From Halorubellus litoreus (GTDB lineage: Archaea; Halobacteriota; Halobacteria; Halobacteriales; Natrialbaceae), in NCBI RefSeq assembly GCF_037081675.1, contig NZ_JAZAQL010000003.1:558001-622000 (forward strand): a stretch of DNA of 64,000 nucleotides. The letters are read 5' to 3'. The position numbers and the translations under genes are program-made. Positions 34,167-43,089 of the stretch are shown here, one piece after another (position 1 is the first letter of the stretch; each line of letters begins with the position of its first letter). The notes beneath the pieces were generated by a model. That model was not told where the DNA came from, ran no database searches, and was given only the letters and a program-made list of their open reading frames with translations.

Positions 34167-35758
34167 CCGTCGAACTCGATGGCGAGACCCTCGCGCCCGA
34201 GGACGTCGTCGCCGTCGCGCGCGACGGCGAGCGCGTCGCACTCCCCGACGCGGCACGGGAGCGCATCCGCGAGTCCCGCGAACGCGTCGAGGACGTCGTC
34301 GACTCCGGCGAGGCGGTCTACGGCCTCAACACGGGGTTCGGCGACCTCGTCACCGAACGCATCCCGCGCGAGGACGTCGAGACGCTCCAGACGAACCTCC
34401 TCCGGAGTCACGCGGCCGGCGCCGGGCGCGAGTGCACCCGCGAGGAGGTTCGGGCGATGCTCGTCACGCGAGTGAACGCCCTCGCGAAGGGCTACTCGGG
34501 GATTCGCGAGCGCGTCGTCGAGAACCTCGTCGCGTTCCTCAACGAGGGCGTTCACCCGGTCGTGCGCTCGCGGGGAAGTCTCGGTGCGAGCGGTGACCTC
34601 GCGCCCCTCGCGCACCTCGCGCTCGTCCTCCTCGGGGAGGGCGAGGCGCACGTCGAACCGCCAGACGGTGGGCCGGCGAGCGAGCGCGAGCGCGTGGACG
34701 GTGCGAGCGCGCTCGACGCGGCCGGCGTCGACCCCGTCTCGCTCGCGCCGAAGGAGGGCCTCGCGCTCATCAACGGCACCCAGCTGACCGTCGGTATCGC
34801 CGCGATGGCCGTCGTCGACGCCGAACGCATCCTCACCGCCGCGGACGTCGCCGGCGGGCTGACGACCGAGGTGACGATGGGAACGACCGCGTCCTGCGAC
34901 GACGCCCTCCAGTCGGTTCGCCCGCACGAGGGACAGGCCACGAGTGCGCGGAACGTCCGCGCCGCGACCGAGGGAAGCGAGATCGTCGAATCGCACCGGA
35001 ACTGCGACCGCGTGCAGGACGCGTACGCCATCCGTTGCCTCCCGCAGGTCCACGGCGCGGTCCGCGACGCCGTCGCGCACGTCCGCGAGGGCGTGGAGAC
35101 CGAGTTGAACAGCGCGACCGACAACCCGCTGGTGTTCGCCGCGGACGCGACGGACCCCCGCGCGAGCGGCACCGAGCACGCCGCCGTCCTCTCCGGTGGG
35201 AACTTCCACGGCGCGCCGCTCGCGCACCGCCTCGACTACCTCACCGCCGCGATGACGGACCTCGCAGCTATCAGCGAACGCCGCACGGACCGGCTCCTGA
35301 ACCCGAAACTCCAGGAGGACCACCTGCCCGCGTACCTCGCCGCCGACCCCGGCCTCGAATCCGGATACATGATCGGGCAGTACACGAGCGCGGCACTCGT
35401 GAACGAATGCCGGAGTCTCGGACGAGCAGCGACGGACAACACGCCCGTCTCCGGCGGGCAGGAGGACCACGTGTCGATGAGCGCCGGCGCGGCGATGCAC
35501 GCCCAGACGGCGGTAGAGAACGCGGCGACGGTCGTCGGCGTCGAACTGCTCTGTGGCGCGCAGGCCCTGGAGTACGTCGACGACGACCTGTCGCCCGGCG
35601 CCGGCACCGGCGCCGCCGTCGACGCCGTCCGCGAGGTCGCGCCCGCGCTGGACGAGGACCGCCAGTTGTCCCCCGAGATGGACGACGCCGGCACGCTGGT
35701 GCGGGCCGGGCTCCTGGCGGAGAGCGTCCGCGATGCCGTCGACGGCGAACTCGCCTGA
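34163..35758 (+). CDS. hutH: histidine ammonia-lyase HutH
   Basis: About 531 residues, the normal length. The Ala-Ser-Gly triad that cyclises to the MIO electrophile is in GSLGASGDLAPLAHLAL (about 138). Further family marks are YGLNTGFGDL (about 53), LINGTQLTVGIAAM, NSATDNPL and QEDHVSMSAGAAMHAQT (about 435). The reaction is L-histidine to urocanate and ammonia, the first step of histidine breakdown. I choose GTG 34163 (VTVELDGETL), with GTG 34154 nine bases earlier as the alternative. No hutU, hutI or hutG gene is in the window, so the rest of the pathway must be elsewhere. Confidence 0.92.
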   Translation: MTVELDGETLAPEDVVAVARDGERVALPDAARERIRESRERVEDVVDSGEAVYGLNTGFGDLVTERIPREDVETLQTNLLRSHAAGAGRECTREEVRAMLVTRVNALAKGYSGIRERVVENLVAFLNEGVHPVVRSRGSLGASGDLAPLAHLALVLLGEGEAHVEPPDGGPASERERVDGASALDAAGVDPVSLAPKEGLALINGTQLTVGIAAMAVVDAERILTAADVAGGLTTEVTMGTTASCDDALQSVRPHEGQATSARNVRAATEGSEIVESHRNCDRVQDAYAIRCLPQVHGAVRDAVAHVREGVETELNSATDNPLVFAADATDPRASGTEHAAVLSGGNFHGAPLAHRLDYLTAAMTDLAAISERRTDRLLNPKLQEDHLPAYLAADPGLESGYMIGQYTSAALVNECRSLGRAATDNTPVSGGQEDHVSMSAGAAMHAQTAVENAATVVGVELLCGAQALEYVDDDLSPGAGTGAAVDAVREVAPALDEDRQLSPEMDDAGTLVRAGLLAESVRDAVDGELA

Positions 35759-35794
35759 GTCACCGGCTCCCTCGTCGCGTCCCCGACGACCGCT

Positions 35795-35941
35795 TCAGAG
35801 GTCGTAGTGCGCGACGTCCGTCGACCCGCAACAGCCACACGTGCCGGTGTCGTCGCGGAGACGGGTCCCGCAGCGGCGACACTCGACGAACGAGGACTCG
35901 GGGGTCGTGCCCGCGAACGCTCGGCGGAGGCGGTCGAACAT
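35795..35941 (-). CDS. 48-residue zinc-ribbon microprotein, copy 1
   Basis: 48 residues: MFDRLRRAFAGTTPESSFVE, then CRRCGTRLRDDTGTCGCCG and a tail STDVAHYDL. Two CxxC pairs (C21-C24, C35/C37-C38 region) bind zinc in a rubredoxin-like knuckle, probably for binding protein or nucleic acid. The start follows a TATA-like ACTTATCC by 28 bases, so leaderless. A near-identical gene with the same upstream DNA occurs at 50984-51130. Confidence 0.7.
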   Translation of the reverse strand: MFDRLRRAFAGTTPESSFVECRRCGTRLRDDTGTCGCCGSTDVAHYDL

Positions 35942-35964
35942 ACGCCACCTCACTCACGGCTTGG

Positions 35965-35972
35965 GGATAAGT
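35965..35972 (-). promoter_or_regulatory. TATA box of zinc-ribbon copy 1
   Basis: ACTTATCC on the minus strand, centred 28 bases before the ATG at 35941; conserved exactly in copy 2 (51154-51161). Confidence 0.5.
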
Positions 35973-36031
35973 AGTGACCACGTACGGTGAAAGTGGAAAC
36001 CGGATGCAGTAGCGCCGATGGACGCGATTAC

Positions 36032-36399
36032 GGTCCCAACGGAGGGTTCGTCTGAATTGCTGGCAAGGTCGATATCGGTGCTCGTTCGAAGCCACTCCGA
36101 ACTCGGGGCGCGTCGTCCGCCAGAAAGCCCAACCCTGGCAGTCCCGCGTCGCCGTGAAGAGATGCAGTCGTGTGCAACCGCGACTTCGAAACCTTCGTTC
36201 GGTACCACGACGAACTGGGTCACGGGAGTAACTTCGTCACGCTAGCGGCGACGGGGATGCTGTCCGAACCCGAAGAACTTTCATCCGCTTCCCATTACAC
36301 ACGCACGAATGCGGTAACGTGTGACACTCCCGGTCCCGGGGAGCGACGTGACCGGCTCCCAGTCCGAGGAGGCAACGTGACCGACCCCAGCACCACACC
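36032..36399. other. intergenic region upstream of the dehydrogenase gene
   Basis: No convincing gene. The right half holds an AT-rich stretch near 36288-36297 (CCCATTACAC), then two near-repeats GAGCGACGTGACC / GGCAACGTGACC (36344-36356 and 36371-36382). The promoter and leader of the 36400 gene probably lie here, giving a leader of about 80 bases. Confidence 0.4.
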
Positions 36400-39300
36400 A
36401 TGGCCATCCAGCCAGACCCACGCGACGACGACGAATCGGCGTACGACTACCGGAGCGACCGCGTCGACCGCCCAGGTCTCGTCTCGGACCTGGAATCGCT
36501 CGTCGACGGCGACGTCAGGTTCGACGACTACTCACGCCAGCTCTACGCGACCGACGCGAGCATCTACGAGGTCACGCCCATCGGCGTCGTCTTCCCGACG
36601 TCCACCGCCGACGTCGCCGCAGTCGTCGAGTACTGCGCCGAGCGCGAGATACCAGTGCTACCCCGCGGTGGCGGAACGAGTCTCGCCGGCCAGACGGTCA
36701 ACGAAGCGGTCGTCCTGGACTTCACGCGTCACATGGACGAGCTGGTCGATGCGAACCCGGAGGACCGTCGAGCACGCGCACAGCCGGGAATCACGCTCGG
36801 CGACCTGAACGCGACGCTCGCCGCAGACGGCCTGAAGTTCGCACCGGACCCGGCGTGGGGCGACAAGAGCGCGCTCGGCGGAGCTATCGGGAACAACTCC
36901 ACGGGCGCGCACTCGCTCCAGTACGGGAAGACCGACGCGTACGTCGAGGAGTGCGAAGTCGTGCTCGCCGACGGAACCGTGACGACGTTCGGCGAGGTGT
37001 CGCGGGCGGACCTCCGCGCTCGCGCGGACCCCGACGGCGACCTCGAGGCACGCATCTACGCCGAAGTGGAGCGCATCCTCGCGGAGGAGACGGACGAGAT
37101 CGACGCGCGGTATCCGGACCTCAAGCGGAACGTCTCCGGCTACAATCTCGACTGGGTCGTCGAACGCGAACGGGAGCGTGGAACCGTCGACCTCGCCGCA
37201 CTGCTCGCTGGCAGCGAGGGCACGCTCGCGGTGGTCACCGAAGCCGAGGTGTCCCTGGAGCCGATACCGGAGACGAAGTCGATGGCGCTGCTCGCGTACG
37301 ACGACCTCGTCGAGGCGATGGCTGACGTCTCCGACATCCTCGAGCACGACCCTGCGGCCGTGGAGGTGCTCGACGACGTCCTCATCGACCTCGCACGGGA
37401 GACCGCGGAGTTCGCGGACGTCGTCGACCTCGTCCCCGACGGCGCGAGCGCGGTCCTCCTCGTCGAGTTCTACGCCGACACCGACGACGAAGGCAAGCAG
37501 GCGGTCGCGGACCTGCTCGCGGACCGAACCGACGGCGTGAGCACCGTCGCATCCCCGTCGGAAGGCCATCTCCGGACGGACGCGCCCATCCGGGCGTTCG
37601 ATGCGCTGGAAGCGCACGACGAGGCGCGACGGAAGTCGTTCTGGAAACTAAGAAAATCGGGCCTCCCGATCCTCCTGTCGCGGACGACCGACGAGAAGCA
37701 CCTCGCGTTCATCGAGGACACCGCGATTCCGCCCGAGCGACTCCCCGAGTACGTCGCCGACTTCCAGGCCCTCCTCGAGGAACACGACACGATGGCGTCC
37801 TTCTACGCGCACGCCGGCCCGGGCGTCCTCCACATCCGACCGCTCGTGAACTCGAAGACCGTCGAGGGCCTCGCGGAGATGGAGACGCTCGCGGACGAGG
37901 TGACGGACCTCGTCGTGAAGTACGGCGGGTCGGTGAGTGGCGAGCACGGCGACGGCCGCGCTCGCACGCAGTGGAACGAGAAGCTCTACGGCGAGTCCCT
38001 CTGGGAGACGTTCCGCGACCTGAAGGCGGCGTTCGACCCGCAGTCCATCCTCAACCCCGGGCAGGTCTGCGGTGACGTGTCGATGACCGAGCACGTGCGG
38101 ATGGGGCCCGACTACGAGTACGACGCCGGGTTCGAGCCCGCGCTCGCCTGGGAGAACGACAACGGCATGCAGGGCATGGTCGAACTCTGTCACGGCTGCG
38201 GCGGGTGCCGTGGCCCACAGGAGACGACGGGTGGCGTGATGTGTCCGACGTTCCGCGCGGCCGACGAGGAGATCACGGCGACCCGTGGGCGTGCGAACAT
38301 GCTCCGGCAGGCGATGAGCGGCGACCTGCCCGACGACCCGACCGACGACGAGTTCGTCACGGAGGTCATGGACCTCTGCATCGGCTGCAAGGGCTGTGCG
38401 AAGGACTGTCCGAGCGAGGTGGACATGGCGAAACTCAAGGCAGAGGTCACGCACGCCCATCACGAGGAACACGGGTCGAGTCTGCGGGACAAGGCGTTCA
38501 AGAACGTCGACGCGCTGAGTCGCGTCGGGAGCGCACTCGCGCCACTCTCGAACCTCGCGTCCCGAGTCCCGGGCGCTCGCGTCCTCATGGAGAAGACGAT
38601 CGGGATCGCTCGCGAGCGGTCGCTCCCGACGTTCAAACGGGAGAGCCTCACGGACTGGTTCGACGCCCGCGGCCCCAGGGTACCGGAAGCGGACGCCGAC
38701 CGCCGCGCCCTCCTGTTCCCGGACACGTACACGAACTACAGTCACCCCGAGGTCGGGAAGGCCGCGGTGCGAGTCCTGGAGGCGGCGGGCGTCCACGTTC
38801 AGCTCGCGGACCGGACCGACAGCGGTCGCCCCGCGCACTCGAAGGGCTTCCTGGACCGGTCACGAGAGACCGCTCGCGAGAACGTGAACGCGCTCGCGCC
38901 GCGCGTCGACGACGGCTGGGACGTCGTCCTCGTCGAACCGAGTGACGCAGTGATGTTCCAGTCGGACTACCTCGACCTCCTCGGGAGCGACGACGCGGAC
39001 GCGGCGACGCTCGCCGCGAACACGTACGGCGTCCTCGAGTACCTCGACCGGTTCCGTCTGGACGAGGCCGTCGACTGGAGCGCCCCCGCGGAGTCACTGA
39101 CCTATCACGGGCACTGTCACCAGAAGGCCACGGGGAAGGACCACCACGCGGTCGGCGTGCTGCGTCGAGCGGGCTACGCGGTCGACCCGCTCGATTCGGG
39201 GTGCTGTGGGATGGCTGGCAGCTTCGGGTACGAGGCCGAGCACTACTCGATGAGCACCGCCATCGCGGACATCCTCTTCGAGCAGGTCGACGACAGCGAC

Positions 39301-39417
39301 GGCGAGACGGTCGTGGCCCCGGGGGCGTCCTGCCGCACCCAACTCGGCGACCGCGACGGACGCGGTGGCGAGGAACCACCGCATCCGATCGAGAAGCTCG
39401 ACGCCGCGAGACCCTGA
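36400..39417 (+). CDS. D-lactate/glycolate dehydrogenase-type FAD and 4Fe-4S protein
   Basis: 1005 residues with three modules. FAD_binding_4 domain (about 50-230): PTSTADVAAVVEYCAEREI and LPRGGGTSLAGQTVN. FAD-oxidase C domain (about 260-555) ending SGEHGDGRARTQWNEKLYGE. Fe-S/CCG module: CHGCGGCRGPQETTGGVMCP and CIGCKGCAKDCPSEVDMAKL (clusters, about 605-680) and YHGHCHQKATGKDHHAVGVL ... CCGMAGSFGYE (heterodisulfide-type site). This is the DLD/GlcD type that oxidises D-2-hydroxyacids and passes electrons through Fe-S centres to quinone. Its C-terminal module is homologous to that of LutB at 47968-50154. Confidence 0.88.
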   Translation: MAIQPDPRDDDESAYDYRSDRVDRPGLVSDLESLVDGDVRFDDYSRQLYATDASIYEVTPIGVVFPTSTADVAAVVEYCAEREIPVLPRGGGTSLAGQTVNEAVVLDFTRHMDELVDANPEDRRARAQPGITLGDLNATLAADGLKFAPDPAWGDKSALGGAIGNNSTGAHSLQYGKTDAYVEECEVVLADGTVTTFGEVSRADLRARADPDGDLEARIYAEVERILAEETDEIDARYPDLKRNVSGYNLDWVVERERERGTVDLAALLAGSEGTLAVVTEAEVSLEPIPETKSMALLAYDDLVEAMADVSDILEHDPAAVEVLDDVLIDLARETAEFADVVDLVPDGASAVLLVEFYADTDDEGKQAVADLLADRTDGVSTVASPSEGHLRTDAPIRAFDALEAHDEARRKSFWKLRKSGLPILLSRTTDEKHLAFIEDTAIPPERLPEYVADFQALLEEHDTMASFYAHAGPGVLHIRPLVNSKTVEGLAEMETLADEVTDLVVKYGGSVSGEHGDGRARTQWNEKLYGESLWETFRDLKAAFDPQSILNPGQVCGDVSMTEHVRMGPDYEYDAGFEPALAWENDNGMQGMVELCHGCGGCRGPQETTGGVMCPTFRAADEEITATRGRANMLRQAMSGDLPDDPTDDEFVTEVMDLCIGCKGCAKDCPSEVDMAKLKAEVTHAHHEEHGSSLRDKAFKNVDALSRVGSALAPLSNLASRVPGARVLMEKTIGIARERSLPTFKRESLTDWFDARGPRVPEADADRRALLFPDTYTNYSHPEVGKAAVRVLEAAGVHVQLADRTDSGRPAHSKGFLDRSRETARENVNALAPRVDDGWDVVLVEPSDAVMFQSDYLDLLGSDDADAATLAANTYGVLEYLDRFRLDEAVDWSAPAESLTYHGHCHQKATGKDHHAVGVLRRAGYAVDPLDSGCCGMAGSFGYEAEHYSMSTAIADILFEQVDDSDGETVVAPGASCRTQLGDRDGRGGEEPPHPIEKLDAARP

Positions 39418-39418
39418 A

Positions 39419-39910
39419 TCACCGGTCGGCGACGAACCGGAGGACGCTCTCCAGCGGCCTGAATCCGAGTGCGCCACGACGGTCGACTCGGAACCCGCGT
39501 CGCTCGCCGAGCGAGTTCACTGCGCTCGCGAACGACGGGACGTCGATGGGAGCGTGCACGCGGTACGCGTACGCCGGACCGTCGGCGACGTCGACCGCGA
39601 CCTTCGGTCGCCCGAACGCACCGCCCTCGTAGATGCGGACGCGTTCGACGTCCTCGTACTCGATGCGGTGCGTTCGCTTGGCCATCCCGACGAGCCCGTC
39701 GACGCCGGCGTCCGCGTACCGTTCGACGGCGCGCTCGGCGACCCGATGGGTTTCGCGACGCGCAATCCCGAACAGCGGCGTGAGGTAGTGGTACTCCGGT
39801 ATCACCAGTTCGCTATCGGTGAAGAGCAGGTCCGCCATCCGGAGCGGGAACGCGCCCGCCATCACCAGGTGAACGTGCACGTGGACCGCCTCGTGCTCCG
39901 ACCCCGTCAT
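39419..39910 (-). CDS. conserved haloarchaeal protein (PH-like fold possible)
   Basis: 163 residues, mixed strands and helices. VHVHLVMAGAFPLRMADLLF and ELVIPEYHYLTPLFGIARRE open the protein, and IEYEDVERVRIYEGGAFGRP-type strands follow, as in PH-like YdbT/YvbH domains, but the match is weak. It starts at an ATGA overlap with the membrane protein upstream, so it belongs to the 40250-41983 transporter operon as its third gene. Function unknown. Confidence 0.55.
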   Translation of the reverse strand: MTGSEHEAVHVHVHLVMAGAFPLRMADLLFTDSELVIPEYHYLTPLFGIARRETHRVAERAVERYADAGVDGLVGMAKRTHRIEYEDVERVRIYEGGAFGRPKVAVDVADGPAYAYRVHAPIDVPSFASAVNSLGERRGFRVDRRGALGFRPLESVLRFVADR

Positions 39911-40248
39911 CCAGTCACCACTCCGTTCACGCCGCGGTTCACCAGCAGCAATCCACCGCCGACGAACAACAGCCCGGTCCGAGTCCCCGTGAGCGCGAGT
40001 GCAAGCCCGGTGACGACTCCGACACCAGCACCGGCCAGGATGAGCACGCTCGGGTTCGGGTCAGGTGCTTCGCTGTACCGGTGCGCGGTGTACGCCGCGA
40101 CCATCCCGAGGACGACGACCGCGACGACGACCGACCGCGCCGTCGAAGGACCGACGACGGCTCGCAGAGCAAGGATGAACGCGAGCGCGGTCACGTACAC
40201 CCACAGGCGGTACCGAGCCAGCAGTTCCGCGGAGTCGTGCACGCGCAT
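39907..40248 (-). CDS. small membrane protein in the Nramp-like operon
   Basis: 113 residues with four membrane segments (LWVYVTALAFILALRAVV; SVVVAVVVLGMVAAYTAH; SVLILAGAGVGVVTGLALAL; TGLLFVGGGLLLVNRGVN). ATG 40248 (MRVHDSAELLARYRLWVY) is one base past the stop of the transporter gene, so I prefer it over the in-frame opening at 40284. The hydropathy suggests a helper subunit, but no homologous family comes to mind. Confidence 0.6.
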   Translation of the reverse strand: MRVHDSAELLARYRLWVYVTALAFILALRAVVGPSTARSVVVAVVVLGMVAAYTAHRYSEAPDPNPSVLILAGAGVGVVTGLALALTGTRTGLLFVGGGLLLVNRGVNGVVTG

Positions 40249-40249
40249 C

Positions 40250-41983
40250 CTAGTCGAAGTACCCTCCTTCCTGCCCGACATCACCGATCGTGCCGCGCTT
40301 GTCGCGTTTCGCTCTGATGGACAGGAACACCGTCGTCGCTTGAACGAGCCCGAACACGCCGTAGAGGAGAAGCCCGCCGTACCCGCTCCCGAGCACGGCC
40401 GGGTCGGTCTGGAAGACCGGGAGCCCGACGGTCGAGGAGAGGATCTCGCCGACGAGCAGGACGCTGAAGTACCCGAAGAAGCCCGTCCCCAGCAAGAGCG
40501 TGATCGTCCGCGCCCACCCCGGTTGGGTGTGCTCGGGGAGTTCCCGCACGTTGAGGACGAGAACGAGCGCGGTGTACGGCCACATCATGATACCGGACAT
40601 GGCAGCGGCGACGACGAGCAGTCCGAACGGTTGGTCGATCGGGATGGGTGACGCGAGGATCGCGATACCCCAGGCGACGAACACGGTCAGGAGCGTCCAG
40701 AATATCCGGGGAAGGCTCCAGCCCGCCGAGCGCCCGTACAGTTCGTAGACGACGTCGGCGCTGTTCCGGACGAACGATTCGACGATGGCGTACTCGGTGG
40801 TGAGGAGCGAGACGAACAGCGTCGTGAAGATGAGGCCGCCACCGACGGCACCGACCTGCGGGACGATGGTATCGGCCCACATCACGACGCCGTCAGTCGC
40901 GGCGCCCGACGCGTACTCCGCGGCGATCGCCATCATCATCGTCGCGACGACGATGAGGCCGACGACGAAGGTCAGGAGGTGTTCCAGTTGCGCGAGCCGC
41001 CACCAGCCCTGCCACCGACGGATGTTCCGCACCGTCGGCGGGAACGTGAACCCGTCCTTGTGCACGGGTTCGGGTTCGTCCCCGACGACCGGGTTCTTGA
41101 TTCGGCCCTGGTAGCGCCCCATCGCGTACCCTTTCTCGCGCACCCAGAGGCTCTGTGAGAGGTTGAGGTACCCGCCAGCGCCGGCGTACGCGAGCCCGCC
41201 GAGGAATATCGCGAGGTCACCACCGGGCGGGATAGCGCCGATGCTCGCGATACCTCCGGGAACGTTCGCGAGTTCGTTCACGGAGCCGAGCGCGACGAAC
41301 AGGGCAACTGCGACCAGCGAGGCGATGGTGACGAGCACCATCTGGATGCGTTCGACGACGTTGTACATCAGGGGCGTCAGCTGGTAGGTCAGCCAGATGA
41401 GGATCATCAGAGCGATGCCGAACAGCCGCCAGGCGACGAGTTCGACGCCCAGTATCGACAACCGTAACTCTTCGAACCCGACGCCGATCGCGCCGACCTT
41501 CGCGGCGCTTGCCGCCCACCCCGGCCAGCCGAGGCTGATGAATCCAAGTAGCAGGAAGAACGCCGGCCAGAACGTATGCAAGCGCTCGAACGCACGGAAG
41601 ATGGATTCGCCGGTGGCGAGCGTCCACCGCTGGATCTCCGTGTTGATGAAGAACTGGAGGAGCACGCCGACGAAGAACGCCCAGTACAGCGACCAGCCGT
41701 GCTGCGCGATGAGGACCGGCCAGAAGAGCGTCTCGCCGCTGCCGAGCGAGGCACCGAGCATGATGGCGCTCGGCCCGAGGACGTGCGAGAGCTTCGGGAC
41801 TCGCGGCAGGTCGAGTAACCGATACCCGCCGCTGCGGCCTCGATCCGGGAACTCGTCGGTCTCGGGAGCGATGTCGAGGTTGTCGTACGCGGTCGGCATG
41901 TACGACGACCCGTGGTACTCGCGGCCCTCCTCGTCGGACATGTAGACCGTGCCTTCCAGGTCCGCGGGGTCGTCCTCAGACAT
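40250..41983 (-). CDS. Nramp/APC-superfamily transporter
   Basis: 577 residues with about twelve membrane segments after a long soluble N-terminus (about 60 residues). LGPSAIMLGASLGSGETLFWP (about 78) resembles the TM1 breakpoint of Nramp proteins (GPG...IGSGD), with GSGE replacing the metal-binding Asp motif, so the cargo may not be a metal. TM6-like sequence is YAGAGGYLNLSQSLWVREKG. Two small genes follow. Location beside the 2-hydroxyacid oxidase and the Liv transporter makes an organic-acid substrate possible; the family name is from motif memory. Confidence 0.65.
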   Translation of the reverse strand: MSEDDPADLEGTVYMSDEEGREYHGSSYMPTAYDNLDIAPETDEFPDRGRSGGYRLLDLPRVPKLSHVLGPSAIMLGASLGSGETLFWPVLIAQHGWSLYWAFFVGVLLQFFINTEIQRWTLATGESIFRAFERLHTFWPAFFLLLGFISLGWPGWAASAAKVGAIGVGFEELRLSILGVELVAWRLFGIALMILIWLTYQLTPLMYNVVERIQMVLVTIASLVAVALFVALGSVNELANVPGGIASIGAIPPGGDLAIFLGGLAYAGAGGYLNLSQSLWVREKGYAMGRYQGRIKNPVVGDEPEPVHKDGFTFPPTVRNIRRWQGWWRLAQLEHLLTFVVGLIVVATMMMAIAAEYASGAATDGVVMWADTIVPQVGAVGGGLIFTTLFVSLLTTEYAIVESFVRNSADVVYELYGRSAGWSLPRIFWTLLTVFVAWGIAILASPIPIDQPFGLLVVAAAMSGIMMWPYTALVLVLNVRELPEHTQPGWARTITLLLGTGFFGYFSVLLVGEILSSTVGLPVFQTDPAVLGSGYGGLLLYGVFGLVQATTVFLSIRAKRDKRGTIGDVGQEGGYFD

Positions 41984-42058
41984 GCGCGGCCCCTCCGGTG
42001 TTGGCGTGCTGGGTCGTCGGTGGAGGGCCGTCGGCAGGATGCATCGAACCTGTTCCGG

Positions 42059-42610
42059 TCACCCCCCGAGGAAGTGCCAGATGTGACCGCGTTCTTCGGG
42101 AGGGTTGACGCCCGGGAGTTCCGCGAGAGCCGGCTGGATGGCGTTCCACCAGCCTTCGGCTGTCTGGTACTCTGCTGGGTTCTCGGGGAACACGTCCTGG
42201 AGGAAGTCCGACTTCTTCGCCTCCGGGTGCTCTTGGAGGTACTCGTACGCCGCGATGAGGGCCTCCTGTCGCGTCTTCAGGGTCTTCCCGGTTCCGGGAA
42301 GGTCGGTCTGTTCGACGAGTCCTTCGATCGAGGACGACGAGTCCTGGTCGACGTCGTCGGTCTTCGGCATCGGTTTCCACCAGACGCGACTTCGCGACCC
42401 GACCTTCCGCGTCTCGAGGACGCCCTGCTCCACGAGTTCGTTCAGTTTGTTGTGTGCGGTTCGGCGGGAGCAGTTCACGTTCTCCATGATGTCGGACGCC
42501 GTCAGCGGCCGTGCCTGGTCGTGGCGCTGATGGAAGACGTCGAGAATCGCGTCCAGCGGAACGCGACCGGAGTTTCCGGCATCGTCGTTCCGCTCTCGCG
42601 GCGGCACCAT
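42059..42610 (-). CDS. HTH regulator of the island
   Basis: 183 residues. Residues about 15-75 are a winged HTH: VPLDAILDVFHQRHDQARPL, then TASDIMENVNCSRRTAHNKL with ELVEQGVLETRKVG and the wing SRSRVWWKP. A C-terminal helical domain (about 105-183; YEYLQEHPEAKKSDFLQDVF and EGWWNAIQPALAEL) probably senses or dimerises. The intergenic region upstream contains three ACACGWGTG-like sites (42708-42761), which it may bind, either autoregulating or controlling the divergent liv operon. Confidence 0.72.
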   Translation of the reverse strand: MVPPRERNDDAGNSGRVPLDAILDVFHQRHDQARPLTASDIMENVNCSRRTAHNKLNELVEQGVLETRKVGSRSRVWWKPMPKTDDVDQDSSSSIEGLVEQTDLPGTGKTLKTRQEALIAAYEYLQEHPEAKKSDFLQDVFPENPAEYQTAEGWWNAIQPALAELPGVNPPEERGHIWHFLGG

Positions 42611-42707
42611 GTCTCAATCCTGCGGTGGGAGCGGGATAAGACTTGTCACCGTTCCTTCGTGCGAGCTCGGAGCGCTCGTTCGGTCGTCCACGAACGTCAG
42701 CCCCGTA

Positions 42708-42761
42708 CACACGTGTGCAGGCCCACCCCTGCACACGAGTGAACCGCACTTGCACTCGTGT
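42708..42761. promoter_or_regulatory. three ACACGWGTG sites, candidate operators
   Basis: CACACGTGTG (perfect palindrome) at 42708-42717, ACACGAGTG at 42733-42741 and its inverse CACTCGTGT at 42753-42761; centre spacings 24 and 20 bases. The last two form an inverted repeat with an 11-base gap. They lie 98-151 bases before the HTH gene start at 42610. Confidence 0.55.
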
Positions 42762-43055
42762 ACAATCCCCAGATCGCGTCGTGGGACGGAACGACAGGTT
42801 CGAGACCGATGCGGTCATGATGACCCAGAAGCCCCACTGTGGGCGTGTGATGGCGGACTACGTGGCTGAATAGCCCCCGGTGAGCGACCTACGCTCCGCG
42901 CGCAGCCACCCCAGGGTGCTGCAGTCGTGTGAATACCCATCGCTGTGTTTCGCCCAATCACAGTGCGACCAGATAAAACCGGTGCACAGCGTGAGACGTT
43001 AGTTTTCGCCACGGAAAGGAGCTAAACTCACAGTGAATGTATTCATCGTTGACCC
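42762..43055. other. control region before the liv operon
   Basis: About 290 bases without a convincing gene. Apart from the three motif sites just to the left, I see AT-rich DNA at 42965-42975 (CCAGATAAAAC) and 43000-43050. The liv promoter follows at 43056. Confidence 0.4.
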
Positions 43056-43065
43056 AAATTATAAG
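43056..43065 (+). promoter_or_regulatory. TATA box of the liv operon, AAATTATAAG
   Basis: Centred about 28 bases before the ATG at 43090; this fixes the leaderless start and argues against the TTG at 43075. Confidence 0.65.
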
Positions 43066-43089
43066 TGATGCCAGTTGTACCTTGGTGTC

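Larger units (their letters stand above)
35795..36031. repeat. 237-bp direct repeat, left copy
   Basis: This stretch, holding the 48-residue zinc-ribbon gene and about 90 bases upstream of it, aligns without gaps to 50984-51220 (offset 15,189). The upstream DNA differs at only a couple of positions; the coding middle is more diverged, including the stretch after the first CxxC. Confidence 0.85.

Noticed and set aside
42643..42873. ORFs over the motif-rich region upstream of liv
   Set aside because: Their peptides (CTRVQ-type repeats) simply translate the repeated operator sites.
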